Shown one piece after another: positions 33,005-44,754 of a DNA stretch of 64,000 nucleotides. A program made the position numbers and the translations under genes. The notes under the pieces are model-generated. The model ran no database searches, was not told the origin of the DNA, and worked only from the letters and a program-made list of their open reading frames with translations. Origin of the DNA: Zanthoxylum bungeanum (Eukaryota; Streptophyta; Magnoliopsida; Sapindales; Rutaceae); assembly GCA_019454045.1 (NCBI GenBank), contig SKCR01001818.1, positions 1-64,000 of the forward strand. Reading direction: 5' to 3'. Numbering within the stretch: position 1 is the stretch's first letter; each line of letters opens with the position of its first letter.

Positions 33005-34903
33005 TGTAACACCCCAAATAAATTTAAGGACTAAATTATTAAGTTTGTGAAAGTTGGAATTAAAATGCGGTTAAGATCAAGTTTAGGGTGTCAAACGAAT
33101 TTTTGCCATATAAGTATATATTTTGTACACACACCCTAAGTTCTTTTGCCATATATATATTTTGTATACACACACACCCTAAGTTCACTCAGCAGCCACC
33201 TCTTCCTTTAATAAAAAAAAAAATAATAGAAGAAAGAAAGATAAGAAAAGAAAGAGTCAGAGACGTGAGAGAGAGAGAAGAAGAAAGAGAAAAAAAAGAA
33301 AAAAGAGAGAAAATAGAATTTTGGTCCCGATCTGGCCGATCCGTAGCCTTTAAGGAAAAGTGTAGATCTCGTCGAGAGGATCATTTTGGTGGTGGTTTCA
33401 TCTCGGGAAACTTCCATTTTTGTAGAGATCTCGGTAAGAATTTTTTGTGGTTTTTCTCTCTGATTTCCCGTTGATCTGGAACTCCGATCGACGATCCGTC
33501 AGTGGCATTAGATCCGGGAGGGGGAGACGAACTTCAGCCACCGGAAAATCCGGATTCTGGCCGGAGCGTGGCGCTCACGCGCGCCTCATGTGGCGGCGCG
33601 TGAGGCCCACGCGCAGACAGAAGGGAGGCGCGTGGACCCACGCGCCAGGCAGAATTCTGCCGCCGATTTCCCGAGTCTCCTCCTGAATTTTCAGACCATT
33701 CCGAGTAGTAACGGACCTCCGAATCTTAATTTTCGTTAAGTTTACGAGAGTGACCGAACCACGTTTCTTGCATATTCTTTCATCTATTCTAGTTAGGATT
33801 ATGTTCCTTATAGTAAATTCTTTTATCTCTATAGGTGATCGTGATCCGTAAGCAGGGACGGTCCTGCTGCATAGTTCCTTTCTCAGTAGTCAGCTCACCA
33901 GGTGCGTGGATAAGCCTGTAACATTGATGTTTTCAAAAGTATACAGTATGTATGTTTCTTAAATGAATTTTAAGGTAATGCATTAAATGAGTTTGTTTTT
34001 AGAAAGTTTATTATTTTGCTATAAGGTATGAATCGAATATGATTATGTTGAAATCATGTGTTTGTGATATATGAGAAACTTGCATGATTTGAGATATATG
34101 AACATGGATTTTGGAAATGATTTTTATGTTAGGATGCACCCCGTGTACTTATATGTGCCAGATTATTGCCGTGAGATAAGGTCTCATGTTGCCAGTTATT
34201 GCCGTGAGATGAGGTCTCACGTTGCCAGTTTGCTCCGGATGCCAGTTTTGCCGTGGGGAAGCCCCATGTTGCCAGCTTTGCCATATTATTCATGAGGTTG
34301 TGCATATAGATGAAAAACAGATTTATCATTACAGAGTATTTTTGAGCAGTATGAGCTTTATGAGAAATGAGATTTATGATTGAGTTTTATGAGGAATGAG
34401 ATTTACGATTTCAAGTAAATGTTTGAGATATCGATTCAACACTTATGTATTTATTTAATTATGAAAGACTTGTTCGATCCACTTTGTTACTTGATTATCC
34501 ACGGCACTAAGCTGTGATCCATTGCACTAAGCGTGAGCTTACCCCCATTTCCTTAACATTTCAGGTTCAGCAATTTAGTAGATCATCCTTTCCATCTGCT
34601 TTTTCGTCATCATTTCCTGCCAGTAGAGAAAGGTTGTGCCAACAGTAGAGTGTCTTTGTTATGTATTTTCTTGGAAGAATTTGTTGTCTAATGTTAGGCA
34701 TTGAGCCTTTATTTGTTACTGAGGATGTTGTATTTTCTTCATGGATATTATGTTGAGTTGGATCATGAAGATCCTATGTTATGATGATATTTTCAGTTAC
34801 ATTTTTCCTTGTATTTGGAGGATTAGTCCATATTACAGGGGAAACTCTGCCAGTTTCTAGTCTCCGTCTCACCCCTACCCTACCTAAGGGGACGGGTGTG
34901 ACA
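33005..34903 (+). mobile_element. Tekay/Del-type gypsy solo LTR
   Basis: 1899 bp, TGTAACACCCC...GGGTGTGACA, with perfect 5-bp target duplication ATAAA (33000-33004 and 34904-34908). No internal domain, so LTR-LTR recombination removed it. It contains a GA-rich tract (33230-33310), a GC-rich stretch (33480-33700) and a stem-loop array (34170-34268). Open frames across it (33088-33474 and others) match no protein. Confidence 0.92.
34170..34268 (+). repeat. three tandem stem-loops in solo LTR
   Basis: CGTGAGA/TCTCATG (34170-34176, 34182-34188), CGTGAGA/TCTCACG (34203-34209, 34215-34221) and CGTGGGG/CCCCATG (34252-34258, 34262-34268). All are embedded in GTTGCCAG-type flanks. The third unit has changed both arms together. 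Confidence 0.8.
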
Positions 34904-34908
34904 ATAAA

Positions 34909-35599
34909 TTTGTAAGATGGTTTAATTTTATTGTTGAATATTTCTATCACCTTGACAATTTGTGAAAAATAATAAGCTGTATATCATATAATATACTGAG
35001 ATATAATTTATGTCATAACTAGTGCGTAAAGTTATCGTTACAAATATGATATAGGAAAAATTTTGATATACGCAGCTTTGTTCATGTTTTTTCAGAAATA
35101 GATTGTTTCTAAAATTCAAATTCTCATGACCGAGTGGATAATAAATTAACATTTGATCATCCCATTAGACACGATTTTCAATATATAGAGATTGTTAATT
35201 TATTATATTGAAAATATAGCATGATCGGTTGTTAAAATATTTTAATCATAAGATCAAATATTTACGATTTTTTTATTTTTCAATGTGATGAATACTAAAA
35301 AATGCATATTTATTAAAAGAAAGATTAATTATTTTATACTTATAGTTTCATTAATCCCCTTAAATAAACACATTTGTTAAATAATAATTATATTTATGTT
35401 TATTGTGGTTTTTATATTTTATGTAGGTGAAATAATACTTTGGATGCATATCTAAAAACATTAATCATTCTAACTCTTTAACTCGACATATGAATATGGA
35501 CTTCACGTTAATAATTCTCATGACTACTTGTTTAACATAAATAACATTTATGTAAGATCACAGGGAATCCTGTTTCTTATGTTGATTAGATATCTACTA
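34909..35599. other. AT-rich intergenic, nothing recognised
   Basis: No frame, repeat partner or element end seen on either strand. Confidence 0.5.
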
Positions 35600-35706
35600 G
35601 GGGTGTGATTTGGTGACATAAGTCGACGAGAGTTTTATCTGCTTCATTTAAACCCGAGTGAAATAATTTGACGGTGAAATTTCCATCATTTTCAAAAAAA
35701 AAAAAA
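35600..35706 (+). mobile_element. diverged, internally deleted SINE copy
   Basis: Shares the head GTGATTTGGT and the tail AATAATTTGACGGTGAAATT plus poly(A) with the SINE at 29473. About 50 bp of the middle, including the B-box region, is missing. Confidence 0.65.
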
Positions 35707-37298
35707 AATATATAAATTATTACATGTCTTGGACTGAGAATATTTGCTTGCATATGAAGTAAAAAGAGTGAGCTTACCACGATAGCCCCAACTTCTGATT
35801 CACCCAACATTGCACCCCTTTGATTACCCATCGGATTCTATCAAGAAAGAAAGTTTGAGATAACTTAAATGATAAAAATAGTATTTCCTTGAAAAATCTA
35901 AAAGGGAACCGATTAACAAAATAAGAAATTTCTCAAATAGAGCAATTTATTATTCATGACCTATATACCTTGGTAGTTTCAATATCCACCTCTGGGGTAC
36001 CTCTCCCTTTACCGTATTATTCGGTACAAAATTAAGAACGATTTTTCGATTTGAAAAAAAAATAAAGATACGAAATTTGAGATGATATTTCGTCTTAATT
36101 CAAAAATTTATTCAAAATTCAAGATAAGTTGGGACGAGATTCAATCAGGCTGTGACATCTCAATGCCAACCCTAGTCTACCGCAGCCCGTCTACCGCTAT
36201 ATGGTTATAAAAATCAAACACAAGAAAAATATTTAGATAAGATAAAGGCATTTAAATTCAAAACTGCAATTACCATATTGAAGCTCATATTACCTCCATT
36301 AACAGAATTTTACGGAATGTGTCTTCCTCTAGGTGGTTGGTATTGTTGGTACTGTTATTTATTAGAAATTAAAGAACGATGCCCAGTGAAAAAATATTCA
36401 AATTAAAGAATATCGTTCTGGCAATCCCCGTACCCATATGATCATCACATGATATACTTATGCGAAACATAAATAAAATACATAACATAAAATTAAGCAC
36501 AAACATATTATGAAATAAAAACAAAGCTTTAAGGTTAATGATATACCTCTCAGCAACCATCAATCGCAAACCAAGAGTTTTATAATTTCTCCAAGTGTTT
36601 CCTTAAACATCTCGATCTTCAAGCGAATAATCACCAAATCGATTATCTCTAATAATATCTACATAAGTATAAGTCTACTTTTGTGTTATACTACACACTT
36701 GATGGATGCTAGTTTAAAGAGTATAGTTTAGGGTTCATGTCATCTACCACAAGTGTATAGACAAAGCTTAAAGTTTAGGTGTTCTATATACTAGTGTGTA
36801 ATTTTAGAACTCTAACCCTAACAAGAGAAATGAGAAGAAGAGAGAAAATTATGTCAAATTCATACTTTAGCTTTAGGGTTAGTAAAATCCTATCAAAAAT
36901 GGTGTTTATATAGGCATAGGGTTAGCAATTTATACCTTGGTAGTTTCCATAACATCTTCCCATTACGCTGATTGATTTTGCAGGTACAATTTTGACATCG
37001 TGAATGATTTGTGAAAAATATTACTTTTGCTTGTGATGGTTCAGTTTATAGTCGTAATGGATTCTTTGCTTTGAGGAATTGAATTTATTGTGGATTAGAT
37101 GATGAAATTTTGTTTGGATTATGGTATGGGAATGTTGTGATTTTTACTTTACAGTGATAATAATTAATAAGGATTGCCATTGTCAGTTTTCATTTTACTC
37201 AGAGACAAAAACTTCTTTCAGTAGAATAGTTCACAGCTCGTTGTGAAAAATATGAGTTCAAGCTAATATAATGATGTAGCTTGTCACTTTGATTTCAG
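35707..37298. other. unassigned region, possible copia LTR fragment
   Basis: 36340-36956 has an LTR-like look on the minus strand: a CCTATATAAACACC TATA-type motif at about 36903-36916 and TGTT...AACA-like ends. No matching target duplication was found. The phrase ATACCTTGGTAGTTTC occurs at about 35964 and 36934. No gene supported. Confidence 0.35.
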
Positions 37299-38350
37299 GA
37301 TATTAAAGAAATAAGCAATAGCTCTTCTACTTTGTCCGGATGCTTGGTCTGAACTATGACCCACTTGATAGAGAACAAGGTACAGTGACACTAGGTGGCA
37401 AGAAGTGCGTTGATAATATCATATGCAATTCGGTGGCTGCATAAATCTCATTATTATTAACCTTCTTAAGTCAGAGTCTAGTGTTGCATGTGAAGCAGCT
37501 GCAGGCCTTTTACGATCAATGGCTTCAGTCAATGTATACAGAGACTCTGTATCAGATTGTGGAGCCATAGAAGAGATTACAGGATCGCTGACTCGACCAT
37601 CCTGTTGTGATTCACTGATCACTCTAGAGTATTTTGAAGGAAAAACCGAAATTCTATTACTTACAAGAATAGATTACAAAGTGTTTAAACTTTACAAAAC
37701 TAAAACCTTCACTCTCTAACACTCTCTCTATTACACAACTTTGGGATGCATTTACAAATGATTTGGAGCTCCTTTTATAGGGCAAAAACGTGTGCTACAG
37801 TGCCACACGTTTTTGCCAACTCAAAGCCATCACCACCGAAAGTTTTGTTGATTGTTTCTCCAAAATTTCAACTCCATCAAAAGTTGCATGTTTGCTTCTT
37901 CATGACAGCAACTGATCCATGCAAGGCAGTTGGAATCTTCCTATGGCAGCTGGATTCAATTGGCTTCAAATGGAGGGCACCATGCATGGCTCATGCAAGT
38001 GCTTACAGGATTGCTGACTCGACCATCCTCGACTTCTGAGGTATAGGAGAGGTATCTCACTATTGGAATTTCTCTCTTCATATTTCATAGTTTTGGAAAA
38101 TTGAGGCACATCTTGAACTTATTGCAGCAAGTGAAGGAGCAAATTAAGTTTATGTACCTTGTGGATTTTATCTGTAGATGAGAAGCTCAGAATGAAAATT
38201 GCAAATACTGATATGGTGCCATTACTTATCAAGTCCCTGGAAGATGAGGACATGAAAGTGAAGGATGCGGCTGGAGGGGTTTTGGCAAATTTGGCATTAA
38301 GCCACTCTAATCACAAAATAATGGTTGAAGTAGGTGTTATTCCCAATTTG
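37299..38350 (+). pseudogene. ARM-repeat protein gene fragment
   Basis: Three exon pieces match a plant armadillo-repeat protein that I recall as Arabidopsis At1g23180-like. They are 37299-37378 (ISNSSSTLSG, then frameshifted LGLNYDPLDREQ), about 37392-38040, and 38128-38350. The second has CINLIIINLLKSESSVACEA, AAGLLRSMASVNVYRDSV and EEITG. The third has VKEQ, VDEKLRMKIANTDMVPLLIK, EAAGG-like DAAGGVLANLAL and GVIPNL. Introns remain (GT at 38041, AG at 38126-38127), so it is not a processed copy. Frameshifts near 37320, 37410 and 38145, a small deletion near 37380 and an LTR inserted in the middle exon disable it. The final ARM repeats are absent after 38350. Confidence 0.82.
37603..38007 (-). 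mobile_element. short solo LTR inserted in ARM-gene exon
   Basis: 405 bp; on the minus strand it runs TGTAAGCACTTG...GAATCACAACA. It has a TATA-type motif (CCTATAAAAGGAG, about 37770-37783) and transcription-start-like text after it. A hairpin GGCAAAAACGTGTG/CACACGTTTTTGCC lies at 37782-37820. The exon text is repeated on both sides: 37577-37602 and 38003-38028 are 26 bp with one mismatch, the right copy overlapping the LTR end TTACA. That is far longer than a normal LTR target duplication. Confidence 0.7.
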
Positions 38351-39419
38351 GTAAGATGGTGTATTTCTGCTTCAATGATATTTAAATTACTGTAAGTATA
38401 ATAAAATTAAATCAATGAGAGAGATAGGATAAAATAAAATAAATTTGACGTGATTTCTCATACGAATCTTCTGTTATGTTTGCAATATACGAGAGATAGC
38501 TGGATTGCCGAAAGAACAAGCTGTGATTACTAAGCAAGTTTTAGAATTGGTGAACTAGTAGTCCCCATATCATTTTTTTTTTTAAATTATTTCGATTGTT
38601 GATTTATTTGTTTATTTGCTTTGGAAATTATTAAGTATAAAATTATTTAGAGGCTCATAAGGTAAGTTTCTATCTCAGTTCATCAAGCTTATTGCATGAA
38701 TGAAACTTGGTGTGGGTAGGTATTATATTTTCATATATTATATAGTTTACACAATTTCTATTCATTAAACTTCCATAATATTTGTTATCAATCGGTAGTG
38801 TAGGAGGGTTTGAGTAGCATGCCCAGAAAACCAGATTTTGTAATATTTATTTTTCCAATATAATAAATAGCTTGTGTGCACTTCTACTGGTCTGAATATT
38901 TTTCAGGATATGCTACTAGTAACTCTATTCTTTTGTAAGAATATATTTGTAAATTATTAATTATACAATGTTTTTTGGTTTAGTTATGATTTATTTATTT
39001 ATTTTTGGTGATATTATAATTGTTAGTTATTTAGAATTATTGGTTGTTAATGTATTTGCAATTTGTAGTTGCTAGAAAGACGGATGGTGTATGTTGGAAA
39101 TGGGATTTTGGATCAGTGGTGGTAATTACTTTTTTATTAATTGAATACTTATATAATATTTTTGTTGGAATTATTGGCTAATGGCCATATAACTAAGAAT
39201 ATTATGTTTATTTTGGAATCATGATGTTATTTTATCCATTTTTTTTTTTTTTGTAAAAATATTGAATTTATGAGATGTTTATATGAATTTAGATTTTAGT
39301 ACTATGTGGTGTTTGGTTATGTTAGTTTAAATTTCATATGTGTATTATAAAACAGGAAACAAATAGGTATATATTTATTTTTTTGATTAAAAAAATTCTG
39401 ATAACATAGTACATAATTT
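38351..39419. other. AT-rich intergenic, nothing recognised
   Basis: No coding frame or element end recognised; the lost 3' exons of the ARM gene are not visible here. Confidence 0.45.
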
Positions 39420-39723
39420 ATTGACACTAATGGTAACATAAAATATTAATACTTAAAATTATATCAATATTATAATGATGTTTTAGTATCAATATATTTA
39501 GTGATGTTTTAGTATCAGTATATTAGTGATATTTTCGTGTCAAAATATCACTGGTATTGTTGTGTTAGAATATTATTGATATTGTGCTGTTAGAAAATTA
39601 CTGACATTAATAACTAGTTTCAGTAATATCTGATTTTAGTATTACTGACACAATAAACAAGTGTTAGTAAAAGTCTTTACTCACACTAATTTAATATCAT
39701 TAAAAGCCTTTTTTAGCGTAGTG
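39420..39723. mobile_element. CACTA-like element end
   Basis: Minus strand from 39723 reads CACTACGCTAAAAAAGGC. It is followed inward by repeated subterminal motifs such as GTATCAGTATATTAGTGATA and its variants (39475-39660). The other end was not found. Confidence 0.5.
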
Positions 39724-40102
39724 CTACCATCAAATGAAATTTGATTTCCCTCTTAAAATTTCGCAACAACGCTAAAATGGCTCGCGGTTTTGGACAAAAT
39801 TAGACTGTGTTTTGGCTAAACCAGTGTACTCAAAATGACTTTCTATTTTTAACAAAACGGCGAGCCAGTTTGTAAACTGGTTTGCCAGTGTGCTTACGAA
39901 CCAGGCCATCTATTTGGCTGAAATCGGTTTGGCACACTGGCTAGCCCTTTTATCCAAATGGTAAGTCGTTTTGCCCAAAATGGTTTGCCGAACTGTAGAT
40001 GTGAATTTAACCTCTCGTACTAATGAATCCCGAAATGATTCTCAAACACGTAAACAAAGTCTACGTCATTTTCTTTTACATAATACAGTTTTACACTCAC
40101 GC
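39724..40102. other. left part of copia D LTR and flank
   Basis: Contains a CCAGTTTGTAAACTGG palindrome (about 39851-39866) and a GCCAGTGTGC/GCACACTGGC inverted pair. The text just left of 40103 is rejoined by 55556 onward once element C is removed. At least its right end therefore belongs to the LTR of element D; the exact left border is not clear. Confidence 0.45.
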
Positions 40103-42018
40103 TGTTGGGTTTCTAGGTTAATCCCAAGATCATTTAAGCATAGAAATAGAATGAATACGCAAAGAAGAGTGGCGGAAACACACTTACATTGAACGGATTT
40201 GGATGTGTTGAGAAGCAAAAAATTCCTCCAATAAGTCTTTGAGAATTCGGCCAAGGTGATATCCCAAGCTCCAAGCTTTGTCTTGTGATTCCAAGCTCTT
40301 AGAATAGGTTTCCCTATCACCTTGCATTGATTCCTTGAAGGTGCTAGCCTTAAGAAAAATTGCCACAATTTTTCACTTCCTTTCCTTCCTTGTTCGGCCA
40401 AGAGAGAAAGAAATGGAGAGAGTAATTTTCTTGTGAAAACCGTGAATGGCTAAGGGAGAGAGAGAATGATTTTTGTTGATTTTATATTTCAATTTCAAAA
40501 ATTAAAATAATGATATACCATAGTTGGTATATGTCAACAATGCCATCAAGTTTGGAGTGTTTAGGAAGTCATCACCAACTTCATCAAAATCCATCACCAA
40601 AAAGCAACTTTAAAGTGACAAGTGATGTGACATGTGGGCCCCACTTGATTCAAAATCCGAGTGGGCCCGCAAACACTCCCGGGCTCGGGTTCGCTAATTC
40701 TGAATTAACGAACTTTCATCGCGACGTAATTAAATCAAATTTAATTAAATAATTTATGCCTAGCAAAATTATTATTCACGTCACTAACGAATTAATTCTA
40801 AATTAACTCGTTTGCCCGAATTAAAATCTAATTTTAATTCCGCGTCGAAATCTAATTTCGTTTAATATATCGAATATATTATTTTATCGATTAATTCCAA
40901 ATTAATTGTTCTCTCCATTCTAATAGTATTTTATCCCAGATAAAATCTCTCCGTTATTAATCCCAGATTAATAAAGTTCGAATCATACGTCATCGGTGAA
41001 TTTTCGGGAAGTGACCCAAGAGATCCATGGATATGTTGGCAGTAAATCCGGTTGTCGGACTATCCGAACACGTATGTACCTCGTACTACGTTCTTACTGA
41101 TTTACGAGACAAGGTTGGCTTCTAGCAAAGCGCCATGCCTACCTAATTTTCCAGAAATATTCTGAATGGAATATATAATCTATGTCAGGTGTAGTATACG
41201 TTGTATTGCGTATCTCGATCCAGTATCGGATGTCACATACAAGGCCTGGGGCTGGAAAAGTGTCTGCCCCGTACGAAACATATATCGGATCACTAGCAAC
41301 TAGTCTCTTTATTATCGGATAATCATGACCTAGTCATATTATCCCGATGGTTGTAACTTTTAGAGAACCTGTTTTGTATCCCTGCGTGACCATCATCTCC
41401 ATATGACTGAAGTGATACTTTCATCTTGACATCACATCCAATACTCTACGATTCTCAATAAACCCAGAAGAGGCGTACACAGAACCTGTTAAAGTCCCGG
41501 ACGACCAAAACCAAAGCGTATTGATTGTCGCAAGTACTAGCGATGCAAGTCTCAGGTTAAGACCAAATACACCTACCCTGATGCGGACTCCCATAGACAC
41601 ATAGTCATACTACCAATGAGATTCCGAAGGGTCTATCCAGAGCGAAGCTGTTTTTCGTACCATCGGTAAAACACAACCTCCTACCACACTTGCATAAATA
41701 TCCAATACTTAAATATATGAGAACTATGATGTTACGCTTCCATAACATGCACAAGTGCGATACTAGTCTATTCCGCATTATCGATGTCCAGTCTCAATAA
41801 TACTACGACTAGGGATATTTAATGATTAAACCATCGTGGATTGATATTGTCTCATATCATCTCAATCCGGAACTAATCATAAGGACTTTCATCATTCACA
41901 TATTTAAGTAATCTAATTATGAAATGATAAAAGACAATTTCCTTTGCTACATAATTAATTGTACAAAAACACAATGTCTTTTACAAATAGTGACGCTATG
42001 AGTCATAATTGTCCAACA
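40103..42018 (-). repeat. 3' LTR of element C
   Basis: 1916 bp, plus strand TGTTGGGTTTCTAGG...TTGTCCAACA. The uninterrupted counterpart used to define the insertion inside the 5' LTR. Confidence 0.93.
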
Positions 42019-42032
42019 ATCTCCCACTTGGC
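42019..42032 (-). other. polypurine tract of element C
   Basis: Sense AAGTGGGAGAT immediately before the LTR start TGTTGG, right after the pol stop codon at 42033-42035. Confidence 0.88.
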
Positions 42033-43600
42033 CTATAGCCAGTCACTCAAGCATCTAACATCTGAACTATGTACATGTCGCTCAAACTTTTGCTGAGGAA
42101 TGGCTTTCGTCAGCGGATCTGCAATGTTGTCATCTGATGCGACCTTCTCGATCTTCACATCGCCACGATGTATGATCTCACGAATCAGATGGAAACATCA
42201 AAGAACATGCTTGGATCGTTGATGAGACCGCGGTTCCTTAGCCGCTGCTATAGCTCCGTTATTGTCACAATACAATGAAACGGGCTCAGCTGCTAACGAA
42301 ACTACTCCTAATCCAATTAGGAATTTTTGGATCCAAACTGCCTCCTTTGCTGCTTCAGCTGCAGCGATATACTCTGCTTCTGTTGTTGAATCGGCAACAA
42401 TCTCTTGCTTGGAAGATTTCCAGCTCACTGCTCCGTTATTCAAACAAAACACGTACCCAGATTGCGACTTGCAGTCGTCTTTATCGGTTTGGAAACTTGC
42501 ATCGGTAAACCCAGTTGCCTCAAGTTCTCCATCTCCATAGATTAAGAAAACATTCTTAGTTCGTCTAAGATACTTAAGGATATTCTTAACTGCTATCCAG
42601 TGACCTTCACATGGATCGGCCTGATAGCGACTACACATGCTCAAAGCATAGGAGACATCAGGTCGCGTACATATCATGGCATACGTGATCGATCCGACTG
42701 CCGAGGCGAACGGTATCTGACTCATGTTGTCTCTCTCATCTTGAGTTTTAGGACACATGTCCTTAGATAAAGTGACGCCATGTGACACTGGCAACAGTCC
42801 CCTCTTGGACTGATCCATGTTGAATCTCTTCAACATTTTGTCAATGTATGTGCTCTGGGAGAGTCCAAGCAACTTTCTAGATCTATCCCGGTAGATCTTT
42901 ATTCCCAGAATAAAGGCTACTTCTCCCAGATCTTTCATGGAGAATTTTAATGAAAGCCAAGCTTTCACCGATGTTAACATGAGAATGTCATTGCCCATAA
43001 GCAATACATCGTCAACATAAAGGACAATGAAAGTCAGTGCGCTCACACTAACCTTCTTGTATACACAAGGATCATCTTCGTTTTAAATGAAATCATATTC
43101 TTTTATGATCTCATCAAAACGTTGGTTCCAAGAACGCGACGCTTGCTTCAGTCCATAAATGGACCGATTTAACTTGCAAACCTTGTTTGCATATTTAGGC
43201 ACGACAAAACCGTCAGACTGTTGCATATAAACATCCTCCAACGGGTTCCGTTAAGGAAAGCGGTTTTGACGTCCATCTGCCATATCTCGTAATCGAAATA
43301 TGAAACAATAGCAAGCATTATCCGAATGGATTTAATCATGGCAACGGGTGAGAAAGTTTCATTGTAATCGACACCAAGTCGTTGACGATACCCCTTCGCT
43401 ACAAGCCTAGCTTTGTACGTTTGTACGTTGCCATCCATGTTGGTCTTCTTCTTGAAGATCCATTTGCAACCAATAGGCTTTATGCCTTCTGGTGCATCAA
43501 CCAGTGTCCAAACTTGGTTGGTATACATGGAATCCATTTCGGAATTCATGGCATCTTGCCATAAACCGGAGTCGATACCTTGTATCGCTTCCTCATACGT
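42033..43600 (-). pseudogene. element C reverse transcriptase and RNase H
   Basis: RT begins near ATYEEAIQG, followed by GCKWIFKKK, ARLVAKGYRQ and QMDVKTAFLNG (43230-43600). The catalytic YVDD is at about 43015 (LYVDDVLLMGND). RNase H has DASFQTD, SQSGYVF, EAEYIAAAEA and YCDNNGAIA (42220-42430). The 282-residue frame (42198-43046) stops at a TGA where relatives have Arg (HVL*CFHL). The same frame then continues to SDWL and a final stop at 42033-42035. Another stop (DFI*NEDD, about 43085) and a frameshift near 43240 also break it. Replicative enzyme of the element; inactive here. Confidence 0.92.
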
Positions 43601-44754
43601 AGCCGGCTCGTCTTTCTCAATGAGATTGATATCCACATGAGGTGAGATCAGAAACTCATACCTCTCAGGTTGTTTTCTGACTCTCTCCGACCTACGTGGT
43701 CCTTGTGTATTCGAAGATTGTGGTACAACTTCATCCCTGAAGAACTGTTCATGTTCCGTTGAGGATTCTATGCCAGGAACAGTATCACTCCGATTTTCAT
43801 CGAGTTCTACTTTCCTCCCACTTATCACTGCATTTAGGAATTCCTTCTCAAGGAAAACCGCATGTAGAGCAACAAAAAATTTGTTCTCTCGTGGGTGATA
43901 GAAGTAATATCCTTTGGTTTCCTTAGGATATCCCACAAAAAGGCATTTATCCGATTTGGGTTCTAGTTTGGTACCTTCCAAACATTTGACGTATGCCCAG
44001 CAACCCCAAATCTTCAGGAATGAGAAACCCGATTTCTTTCCTGTCCATATCTCATACGGAGTCTGTTGAACAGAATTTGACGGAACCTTATTCAAAATAA
44101 GTATTGCACTGTTCAATGAATATCCCCATAAGGAAATAGGTAGCTCAGTGTGACTCATCATAGACTTACCATGTCTAACAAGGTTCGGTTTCTTCGTTCG
44201 GACACACCGTTTAGTTGCGGTGTTCCGGGAGGAGTCCACTGTGAAAGAATATCATATTCTTTCAAGTACTCAAGAAACTCATTACTTAAGTATTTGCCAC
44301 CACGGTCCGACCGTAATGTCTTAATACTTTTACCGGTCTGTTTTTCAACTTCGTGTCGAAACTATTTGAATTTCTCAAAAGTTTCCGACTTGTGTCTCAT
44401 AAGATACACATAATTATAACGTGATGCATCATCCGTAAAGGTTACGAAGTATTCATATCCACCTCTAGCCTGGCAAGACATGGGCCCATAAATGTCACTA
44501 TGAACAAGGGCTAATAGTTCGGTGGCACGTACACCTTTACCGCTAAAAGGTGATTTAGGCATTTTGCCTAATAAGTAAGATTCGCAGACGTCATAAGAAT
44601 TTGGATCAAATCCGTCCAAGTACCCACTCTTCGAAAGTGTGGATATGCGAGTCTTGTTTATGTGTCCTAGACGACAATGCCACATATAAGTTTCATTTTT
44701 ATGACTTACTTTAAGCCTTTTGTTTGTTACATTTTGAGATTGATTTATATTCAA
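43601..44754 (-). pseudogene. element C GAG-pre-integrase and integrase
   Basis: GAG-pre-integrase has WHCRLGHINKTRISTLSKSG and CESYLLGKMP (44550-44690). In that segment one Cys of the zinc-binding set is now Tyr (CESY versus CESC in the copy at 19500s). The core has TFTDDASRYNYVYL, then LRSDRGGKY and a SERRNR segment in a second frame, so the D, D, E positions can be seen. The C-terminal part (KIWGCWAYVK, LEPKSDKCLFVGYP) is in the 43169-44239 frame. Frameshifts lie near 44365 and 44230. Confidence 0.9.

Noticed and set aside
33088..33474. 128-residue Glu/Arg/Lys-rich frame next to the host gene
   Set aside because: GA-rich low-complexity leader of a solo LTR with verified ends and target duplication.
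35964..36950. Pair of ATACCTTGGTAGTTTC motifs as target duplication of a 970-bp insertion
   Set aside because: Similarity stops at about 16 bp and neither side shows consistent element ends.
42262..42540. Plus-strand frames opposite RNase H and integrase (also 43382-43640, 44150-44413, 45247-45561)
   Set aside because: Reverse-strand shadows of clear copia pol and gag coding sequence.
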